Made by a program: the position numbers and the translations under genes. A stretch of DNA of 19,709 bases from Hyphomonadaceae bacterium UBA1001. GTDB taxonomy: Bacteria > Pseudomonadota > Alphaproteobacteria > Caulobacterales > Aquidulcibacteraceae. The notes beneath the pieces were generated by a model that saw only the letters and a program-made list of their open reading frames with translations, did no database searches and was not told where the DNA came from. Location of the stretch: assembly GCA_002291875.1 (NCBI GenBank), contig DBAV01000024.1, positions 586 to 20,294 of the forward strand, written 5' to 3'. This document shows, piece by piece, positions 14,585 through 19,709 of this stretch; positions within the stretch are counted from its first letter, which is position 1, and the number at the start of each line of letters is the position of its first letter.

Positions 14585-15562
14585 ATGAACCACGCCCGCA
14601 CATTCATCCTCATGGCGGTGATGACCGCGCTGTTCGGCGGCGTCGGCCTGCTGATCGGTGGCCAGACCGGGATGCTGGTGGCGCTGGGCGTGGCAGTCGT
14701 CATGAACCTGTTCTCGTACTGGAACGCCGACAAGATCGCGCTGCGGATGTACAATGCCCAGACGGTCGACGAGAGCCACCCTGATCCGCGCGTGCGGACC
14801 TATGTCGCCGATACGCGTGCGCTGGCCGAGCGGGCGGGCATGCCGGTTCCCAGGATCACGCTGATCGACACGCCGCAACCCAACGCGTTTGCCACCGGGC
14901 GTGACCCCAGGAACGCCGCGGTGGCCGCGACGACCGGCCTGCTCACCATGCTGGACCGCCAGGAGGTGGCGGGCGTGATGGCGCACGAGCTGGCGCACAT
15001 CAAGAACCGCGACACCCTGACCATGACGGTCACGGCCACCCTGGCCGGCGCGATCGGCATCCTGGCGAACTTCGCCTTCCTGTTCGGCGGCGACCGCGAG
15101 CGGCCCAATCCCATCGCCCTGATCGCCATCATGATCATCGCCCCCCTGGCGGCCTCGCTGGTGCAGATGGCGATCAGCCGCTCGCGCGAGTACGAGGCCG
15201 ATCGTGTCGGCGCCGAAATCGCCGGCAACCCGGACTGGCTGGCCCGGGCGCTGGCCAAGATCGAGCAGGGCGCGCGTCGGGTGGTGAACGAGCGCGCCGA
15301 GGCCAGCCCCGCCACGGCGCACATGTTCATCATCAACCCCCTGAACGGGCGGACGGGCGACAATCTGTTCTCGACCCACCCGGCAACCGCCAACCGGATC
15401 GAGGCGCTGCGCCAGCTGGCCGGGGCGATCGGACGGCCCGGCCCGGCGCTGTCCATGTTGTCCGAGCCGGACGCGGGCGGCGTCGACACCCCGGGCGGCC
15501 GGCGCGGCGCCGTCGATCGCGGCGTGACCGAGGGCCTTGACCTGCCCGGCGGCCATCGGTGA
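14585..15562 (+). CDS. htpX: Membrane zinc metalloprotease HtpX
   Basis: HtpX is an M48-family inner-membrane protease that removes damaged membrane proteins with its active site on the cytoplasmic side. The 325-residue protein has two N-terminal spans (about 7-25 and 27-45). The zinc-site motif is HELAH (134-138), and two further hydrophobic segments are at 147-169 and 176-195. The third ligand region is SREYEAD, with Glu202 as the likely zinc ligand. The conserved FIINPL and FSTHPATANRIEAL follow. Residues after about 285 form a Gly/Pro-rich tail absent from short homologues. AGGGA at 14574-14578 supports the ATG at 14585. Its TGA overlaps the GTG start of rsmB, so the two are coupled. Confidence 0.96.
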   Translation: MNHARTFILMAVMTALFGGVGLLIGGQTGMLVALGVAVVMNLFSYWNADKIALRMYNAQTVDESHPDPRVRTYVADTRALAERAGMPVPRITLIDTPQPNAFATGRDPRNAAVAATTGLLTMLDRQEVAGVMAHELAHIKNRDTLTMTVTATLAGAIGILANFAFLFGGDRERPNPIALIAIMIIAPLAASLVQMAISRSREYEADRVGAEIAGNPDWLARALAKIEQGARRVVNERAEASPATAHMFIINPLNGRTGDNLFSTHPATANRIEALRQLAGAIGRPGPALSMLSEPDAGGVDTPGGRRGAVDRGVTEGLDLPGGHR

Positions 15563-16917
15563 CCGCGCGCCCCCATCGGTCCCAGCGTCCCCGCGATCGC
15601 GCCAGGCCTGCCCATACCCGTGCCGCGGACCCCGCGCGCGCCGGCGCCCTCGCCTTGCTGCGCTTTGTGCTCGAGCAGAGGCGCACGCTCGACGATGCAT
15701 TGGACCTGGTCGGCACCTTCACCCGCCTCGAGGGCCGTGACCGTGCCTTTGCGCGCGCCCTGACGGCAGCCACCCTGCGCCGCCTGGGGGTGATCGATGC
15801 GATGCTGGCCGCGCTGCTGCAGCGTGAGCCGCCCCCGGCCGGCATGGCGCTGCTGCGGCTGGGGGCGGGCCAGATCCTGGGGCTGGGCACGCCGGCCCAC
15901 GCCGCGGTCTCCGAGACAGTCGACCTGGCCCGCGCCGATCCCCAGACCGCGGCCTTTGCCGGTCTGGCCAACGCCGTCCTGCGGCGCCTTGCCGAGCGTG
16001 CGGGTGATGGCAGCGGGCGCGCCGCCCTCGAGGCCGACCCCAAGGTCGTGCTGCCCGGTTGGCTGGCGACACGCTGGCGGGCGGCCCACGGCCCGGAGAT
16101 GACCGTGGCTCTGGCCCTTGCGGGCCTTGAAGAGCCGCCCACCGACCTGACCGTGCGCGATGCCGACGCCGCAGCCGCGCTGGTCGCGCTGGGGGCGCGC
16201 GCCCTCGATGCCGAGACCGTGCGTTTCGATGCCCTGCCCGGTCCGATCGACACCCTGCCCGGCTTTGCCGAGGGACGATGGTGGGTGCAGGATCTGGCGG
16301 CGTCGCTGCCCGCGCGGCTGATGCCGCGTCTGCCGGGCGCGCGCGTGATCGACATCGGTGCCGCCCCCGGCGGCAAGACCATGCAGCTGGCAGCCCGCGG
16401 CTTTGCCGTGACGGCGCTGGACCGCAGCGCCCACCGCCTGGAACGCCTGCGGGCCAACCTTGCGCGCACCGGACTGGCCGCTGCGGTGGTCAATGCCGAC
16501 GCGCTGTCATGGCGTCCGGATGCGCCGGTGGACGGCGTGCTGCTGGATGCGCCGTGTTCGGCCACCGGAACCTGGCGGCGGCATCCCGAGGCACCGTGGA
16601 TCAAGGACGCACGTGACATCGGCCCGCTTGCGGCCCAGCAACAGCGCCTGATCGAGGCGGCCCGCGCCATGCTGCGCCCCGGCGGCGTGATGATCTATGC
16701 GGTCTGTTCGCTTGAGCCCGAGGAAGGCGAGGCGCGCGTGCAGAACGCGCTGGCGGGCGGCGGCTGGGAGCGTGTGCCGGTGACGCCCGAGGAGATCGCG
16801 CCGCATCGCGCCTTCCTGACGCCCGAAGGCGACCTGCGGACGCTGGCGCCCCTGGGGCCGGCCGGAGGCGCCGACGGCTTTTTCATCGCACGCCTGCGTC
16901 GGGTCGAGGCGGCGTGA
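15559..16917 (+). CDS. rsmB: 16S rRNA (cytosine-C5) methyltransferase RsmB
   Basis: This enzyme methylates C5 of a cytosine in 16S rRNA (C967 in E. coli) with S-adenosylmethionine. The 452-residue protein has a NusB-like N-terminal RNA-binding domain (about 25-150) and a Rossmann methyltransferase domain. The SAM motif is VIDIGAAPGGKT (263-274). Motif IV is DAPCSATGTWRRHP with Cys333, and motif VI is YAVCSLEPEEGE with catalytic Cys383. GTG at 15559 is used as start because it overlaps the htpX stop (GTGA) and no ATG is available before the conserved domain. The first 20 residues are basic and variable. Another Fmu/NOP-family position specificity is possible, but the NusB domain favours RsmB. 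Confidence 0.95.
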   Translation: MTARPHRSQRPRDRARPAHTRAADPARAGALALLRFVLEQRRTLDDALDLVGTFTRLEGRDRAFARALTAATLRRLGVIDAMLAALLQREPPPAGMALLRLGAGQILGLGTPAHAAVSETVDLARADPQTAAFAGLANAVLRRLAERAGDGSGRAALEADPKVVLPGWLATRWRAAHGPEMTVALALAGLEEPPTDLTVRDADAAAALVALGARALDAETVRFDALPGPIDTLPGFAEGRWWVQDLAASLPARLMPRLPGARVIDIGAAPGGKTMQLAARGFAVTALDRSAHRLERLRANLARTGLAAAVVNADALSWRPDAPVDGVLLDAPCSATGTWRRHPEAPWIKDARDIGPLAAQQQRLIEAARAMLRPGGVMIYAVCSLEPEEGEARVQNALAGGGWERVPVTPEEIAPHRAFLTPEGDLRTLAPLGPAGGADGFFIARLRRVEAA

Positions 16918-16986
16918 AGCACGCTTGCACCGGCGCAGCGCGTGCCGGATGATCGCCCACGGGGCACAGAGGTGGAGAGTGCGGAC

Positions 16987-17802
16987 ATGAATGGACGCAG
17001 GCTTGTGCTGGTGACCGGGGCTTCGGCCGGGATTGGTGCGGCCTTTGCCCGCCGCTATGCCCAGCAGGGATGGGACGTGGCGCTGACCGCCCGGCGCACT
17101 GCCCGCCTGCAGGAACTGGCGGCCTCGATCCGCCAGAAGTCGGTCGTCGAGACCTTCTGCTATGAGGCCGACCTGGCCGCGCCCGGGGCTGTCGACGGCC
17201 TTCTGGCGGCGATCGCGCGTGACCGACGCCAGGTCGATGGCCTGGTCAACAATGCCGGTTATGCGGTCGAAGGGAGCTATGCGGACACCACTTGGGAGCA
17301 GCAGGCTGCCTTTCTTCAGGTGATGGTCACCGTCCCGTGCGAGCTGGCACACAAGGTGCTGCCCGGGATGCTGGAGCGCCGGTTCGGCCGCATCCTGAAC
17401 GTCGCATCCGTGTCGGGCCTGGTGCCGCCAGCATCGGGCTTTACCCTCTACGCCGCCAGCAAGGCGGCCCTGATACGCTTTTCCCAGGGCCTCAACGCCG
17501 AATGCGCTGGCACGGGGGTGCATGTCACCGCCAGCTGTCCGGGGCTGACCCGCTCGGAGTTCCACGAGGTCAACGGCACCAGCGGACGGGCCGCGAACGC
17601 GCCGGAATGGCTGTGGCAGAGCGCCGAGCAGGTGGTCGAGGAGAGCCTTGCCGCCAATGAGCGCGACCAGCCGGTGGTGGTCACCGGACTGCACAACAAG
17701 GGCGTCACCTCGGTATTCCGCTTGATCCCCGAGCCGATCGCCGAGCGGCTTGCGCGTCTGCAGGCCGGGGACCGGAAGGGCAATGACCGACCCGGGGCCT
17801 GA
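16987..17802 (+). CDS. Short-chain dehydrogenase/reductase
   Basis: This is a 271-residue classical SDR oxidoreductase using NAD(P)H. The cofactor motif TGASAGIG is at 10-17, with TARR (34-37) after the second strand suggesting NADP(H) preference. NNAG is at 88-91 and the catalytic YAASK has Tyr155 and Lys159, with Ser141 (or Ser143) upstream. The arrangement resembles the broad DltE/YqjQ-like SDR branch, so the substrate cannot be assigned. GGAGAG lies about eight bases before the ATG at 16987. An upstream in-frame ATG at 16942 lacks such a site. It follows rsmB by 69 nt, and its last 20 bases overlap the next gene. Confidence 0.93.
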   Translation: MNGRRLVLVTGASAGIGAAFARRYAQQGWDVALTARRTARLQELAASIRQKSVVETFCYEADLAAPGAVDGLLAAIARDRRQVDGLVNNAGYAVEGSYADTTWEQQAAFLQVMVTVPCELAHKVLPGMLERRFGRILNVASVSGLVPPASGFTLYAASKAALIRFSQGLNAECAGTGVHVTASCPGLTRSEFHEVNGTSGRAANAPEWLWQSAEQVVEESLAANERDQPVVVTGLHNKGVTSVFRLIPEPIAERLARLQAGDRKGNDRPGA

Positions 17803-18469
17803 TGCATCCGCGCCGGGCGCCATTGCCCAGCCGCGGCCCGTGCGTGTGGACATGGTGTCCGACATCGCGTGCCCCTGGTGCTGGCTTGGCCTCCGGCGAC
17901 TGCTGGGTGCGATCGACGCGTCGGGGGTGGCCGTCACTGTCCAGCTTCATCCGTTCCAGCTGGACCCGTCGATCCCTGCCCAGGGGCGCGACTGGAGCGA
18001 TTACGCCCGGGAGCGATTTCCCGACCCCGCCCGGATGGCCCAGGCGCGCGCGATGCTGGAGTCACTGGGCGCGGCCGAGGGCATCGACTTTGCCTTTGCC
18101 TCTCGCAGGCATGCCTCGAACACCTTCGACGCGCATCGCCTGATCCGCTGGGCCCAGGGTCAGAGCAAGGGGATCGCCATGAAGGAGCGGCTGTTCCGTG
18201 CCACCTTCACCGAGGCGCTCGACGTTGGCGATCGCGGGGTCCTGAGCGGATTGGCCGGCGATGTCGGCCTCGACCGCCGGCTGGTGGCCGACCTTCTGGC
18301 CTCGGATGCTGATGTCGCGGCCACGCGCCACGAGATGGACACCGCCCGGAGGGCCAGCGTCAATGGCGTGCCGACCTTCGTCATCGAGGGACGGTGGGGC
18401 GTGACGGGCGCGCAGGATGTGGCCATCCTTGCCGATGCGCTGGCGCGGGTGGCCGGCCTGGTGCGCTGA
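17783..18469 (+). CDS. DsbA-family oxidoreductase, FrnE-like
   Basis: The 228-residue protein has a thioredoxin fold with a helical insertion, family PF01323. The redox motif is Cys30-Pro-Trp-Cys33 in SDIACPWCWLG. The cis-proline loop is SVNGVPTFVIEGRWGVTGAQ (residues about 192-211). Between them lie the FrnE-type helices, including NTFDAHRLIRWA. There is no signal peptide, so it is probably a cytoplasmic thiol-disulfide oxidoreductase and not a periplasmic DsbA. GGAAGGG just upstream supports the ATG at 17783, which lies inside the SDR coding region (20-base overlap). The substrate is unknown; the 2-hydroxychromene isomerase branch is a less likely alternative. Confidence 0.93.
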   Translation: MTDPGPDASAPGAIAQPRPVRVDMVSDIACPWCWLGLRRLLGAIDASGVAVTVQLHPFQLDPSIPAQGRDWSDYARERFPDPARMAQARAMLESLGAAEGIDFAFASRRHASNTFDAHRLIRWAQGQSKGIAMKERLFRATFTEALDVGDRGVLSGLAGDVGLDRRLVADLLASDADVAATRHEMDTARRASVNGVPTFVIEGRWGVTGAQDVAILADALARVAGLVR

Positions 18470-18476
18470 GCCGCCC

Positions 18477-19328
18477 TCAGGCGCGCAGGCGATACCCCGA
18501 CCGGATCACCAGCCAGCACGCCACCAGCAGCACCGCGGTCAGCACGAACGACACCACGGCGCCGATCACCAGCGGTCCGTCATGATAGCCCGTGATGCCG
18601 TACCGAAAGCCGTCGATCAGGAAAAAGCACGGATTCCAGTGGCTGATGTCCTTGAACGGCTGGGGCAGGCGGTCGATCGAATAGAAGGTACCCGACAGGA
18701 AGGTCAGCGGGGTGACCACAAAGTTGGACACGGCCTGAAGGTGGTCGAATTTCTCGGCCCACAGGCCTCCCAGCAGGCCGATCGCGCCGAATATCACCGA
18801 GGCCATGACCGCGAAATACACCGTTGCCGCCCAGTTCTGGGGCACGACATCGACCATCAGGACCACCGCCAGCGCCGACGCCAGGCCCACCACCAGCCCC
18901 CGCAGGGCGGCGCCCACGATGAAGGCCACCAAAAGCTCGAGCGCGGACAGGGGCGGCATCAGGAAATCGACCGTCGTGCCCTGGACCTTGGCGATGATGA
19001 GCGACGAGGACGAGTTCGCAAAGGCATTGTTCAGGATGGCCATCATGATCAGGCCGGGTGCGACGAACTCGACATAGGGAATGCTGCCCGACTGCCCGGA
19101 CACCACGCCCGACCCCATGGCCAGCGCGAACACCATCACGAACAGCAGCGTGGACACCAGCGGGGCAAAGACGGTCTGGAAATAGACTTTCCAGAAGCGC
19201 TGCACCTCGCGGACGATCAGGGTCCACAGGCCCAGCCAGTTCACCGCGCCATAGGTTCGGGGCGCAGGCGGCGCCGCAGCCGGGCGGGGTTCGGCGATGG
19301 CGGGTGCGGGGGCGGACCGGGTGTTCAT
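18477..19328 (-). CDS. ABC-2 type transporter permease
   Basis: This is a 283-residue membrane subunit of an export ABC transporter. After a Pro/Ala-rich cytoplasmic N-terminus (1-25) come about six membrane spans, near 52-72, 88-108, 130-158, 167-189, 200-216 and 253-276. Family signatures are VEFVAPGLIMMAILNNAFANSS, PLTFLSGTFYSIDRLP (207-222) and NPCFFLIDGFRYG (232-244), typical of the YadH/multidrug-type branch. AGGA lies about eight bases before the ATG. The gene ends seven bases from the convergent DsbA-like gene. No ATP-binding subunit is adjacent within the window; its partner must be encoded elsewhere. The substrate is unknown. Confidence 0.93.
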   Translation of the reverse strand: MNTRSAPAPAIAEPRPAAAPPAPRTYGAVNWLGLWTLIVREVQRFWKVYFQTVFAPLVSTLLFVMVFALAMGSGVVSGQSGSIPYVEFVAPGLIMMAILNNAFANSSSSLIIAKVQGTTVDFLMPPLSALELLVAFIVGAALRGLVVGLASALAVVLMVDVVPQNWAATVYFAVMASVIFGAIGLLGGLWAEKFDHLQAVSNFVVTPLTFLSGTFYSIDRLPQPFKDISHWNPCFFLIDGFRYGITGYHDGPLVIGAVVSFVLTAVLLVACWLVIRSGYRLRA

Positions 19329-19403
19329 GGTGCGGTCCTAGGCGCTCGTCGCGCAGCGTGCAAAGCCCCCCGCGTCAGGACCCGCAACCGCCCGAACGGC
19401 GGC

Positions 19404-19408
19404 GACTC
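19404..19408. promoter_or_regulatory. GANTC (CcrM-type) methylation site upstream of gcrA
   Basis: GACTC is a single GANTC site in the spacer between the ABC permease and gcrA. GcrA and CcrM methylation act together in Alphaproteobacteria. A five-base motif can occur by chance, so this site alone proves nothing. Confidence 0.3.
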
Positions 19409-19460
19409 CGGCGCGGCATGGGTCATTCCGGCATCGCAACATCTGGAGAGCGGCCAAAAC

Positions 19461-19489
19461 TTGTGGATAGATCGGGCGCAACCTATTGT
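19461..19489 (+). promoter_or_regulatory. Candidate gcrA promoter
   Basis: TTGTGG (19461-19466) and TATTGT (19484-19489) are 17 nt apart; the -35 element overlaps the DnaA box. An overlapping alternative is TTGTGG (19486-19491) with TACGAT (19508-19513), 16 nt apart. Both are moderate matches. They lie in the AT-richest part of the 260-nt spacer 19329-19588, which otherwise holds no gene. Confidence 0.35.
19462..19470 (-). promoter_or_regulatory. Near-consensus DnaA box upstream of gcrA
   Basis: TGTGGATAG reads CTATCCACA on the minus strand and matches the TTATCCACA DnaA box in eight of nine positions. It lies about 120 nt before the gcrA start. A weaker 9-mer (TGTGGTTAC, 19487-19495) begins 25 bases further on. 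In Caulobacter, DnaA activates gcrA transcription, so location and match agree with known biology. Confidence 0.55.
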
Positions 19490-19588
19490 GGTTACGAAAG
19501 TCTTAGATACGATAGGTGGGGTCAGGGCCGAGGGGCTGTGCGGCTCCGATCTAGATGTAGCGTGTTAAACCCAGGGCTGGAGTGTGTG

Positions 19589-19709
19589 ATGGGCTGGACC
19601 GATGAACGTGTCGATCTTCTGCGCAGGCTTTGGGTCGAGGGCCATTCCGCTTCCCAGATCGCCAAGCAGCTCTCGGGCGGGGTGACGCGCAATGCGGTGA
19701 TCGGCAAGG
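19589..19709 (+). CDS. gcrA: Cell-cycle regulator GcrA (N-terminal part; continues beyond the window)
   Basis: GcrA is an alphaproteobacterial transcription factor that binds sigma70 and acts at promoters carrying GANTC methylation. The 40 residues present start MGWTDERVDLLRRLWVEGHS and continue ASQIAKQLSGGVTRNAVIGK. This is the family's N-terminal helix-turn-helix with the near-invariant W-T-x-E-R and TRNAVIGK. Compared with the Caulobacter pattern ALGGVTRN, one extra residue appears in the turn (LSGGVTRN). GGAG at 19579-19582 sits six bases before the ATG. The gene is divergent from the ABC permease across a 260-nt spacer holding a DnaA box. The identification is secure although two thirds or more of the gene is missing. 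Confidence 0.95.
   Translation, partial: MGWTDERVDLLRRLWVEGHSASQIAKQLSGGVTRNAVIGK

Noticed and set aside
14540..14590. CACCGGCTGAGAGGCG and CAGGGAACGATC before htpX resemble TPP-riboswitch (THI-box) pieces
   Set aside because: The essential CCTGATCTGG-like core and proper spacing are absent, and htpX is not a thiamine gene.
19501..19588. CtrA box upstream of gcrA
   Set aside because: Only one TTAA half-site is present (19565-19568); there is no second half at the required seven-base spacing.
1..19709. Mobile elements, prophage, CRISPR arrays, tRNA or rRNA genes
   Set aside because: I found no transposase, integrase, terminal repeats, regularly spaced repeats or tRNA-like cloverleaf; the gene set is housekeeping-like throughout.

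Overview
The window looks like an ordinary chromosomal segment of a GC-rich alphaproteobacterium, most likely of the Sphingomonadales or a close relative. Four things point there. The right end carries the start of gcrA, a cell-cycle regulator restricted to Alphaproteobacteria. There is a DUF1674 (SDHAF4-type) gene next to htpX and rsmB. There is a large sphingomonad-style TonB-dependent receptor next to a DUF1838 gene. The S1, HslV and Cmk proteins have alphaproteobacterial character. I see no insertion sequence, phage gene, CRISPR array, tRNA or rRNA.

Layout. 1-1621 (minus): a glycine-cleavage operon, gcvT then gcvH (cut by the left edge), behind a tandem glycine riboswitch with a plausible promoter directly upstream. 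1707-3546 (plus): a WecG/TagA-family glycosyltransferase and a zinc-ribbon DUF3667 membrane protein. 3570-7031: a divergent pair, a secreted DUF1838 protein (minus) and a TonB-dependent receptor (plus), around a 201-nt spacer with a perfect 12-bp inverted repeat. 7116-11621 (plus): an alpha/beta hydrolase, then a tightly packed series of FAD ferredoxin reductase, [2Fe-2S] ferredoxin, carboxylesterase, PaaI thioesterase and cytidylate kinase. 11807-13591: ribosomal protein S1 with a clear intrinsic terminator. 13659-14440 (minus): a DUF1674 gene translationally coupled to hslV. 14585-18469 (plus): htpX, rsmB, an SDR oxidoreductase and a DsbA/FrnE-like protein, with overlapping or close junctions. 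18477-19328 (minus): an ABC-2 permease. 19589-end (plus): gcrA, with a near-consensus DnaA box in its upstream region.

How it fits together. Most genes are housekeeping: C1/glycine metabolism, nucleotide synthesis, translation, rRNA modification, protein quality control and cell-cycle control. The accessory-looking part is 3570-10984: an outer-membrane receptor, a secreted protein of unknown function, two alpha/beta hydrolases, a P450-type electron-transfer pair and a thioesterase. Uptake and processing of a hydrophobic or ester-containing compound would be consistent with this, but that is inference; no oxygenase is present in the window. I did not find a clearly undescribed system. The strongest regulatory observations are the glycine riboswitch, the inverted repeat between the DUF1838 and receptor genes, and the DnaA box before gcrA.
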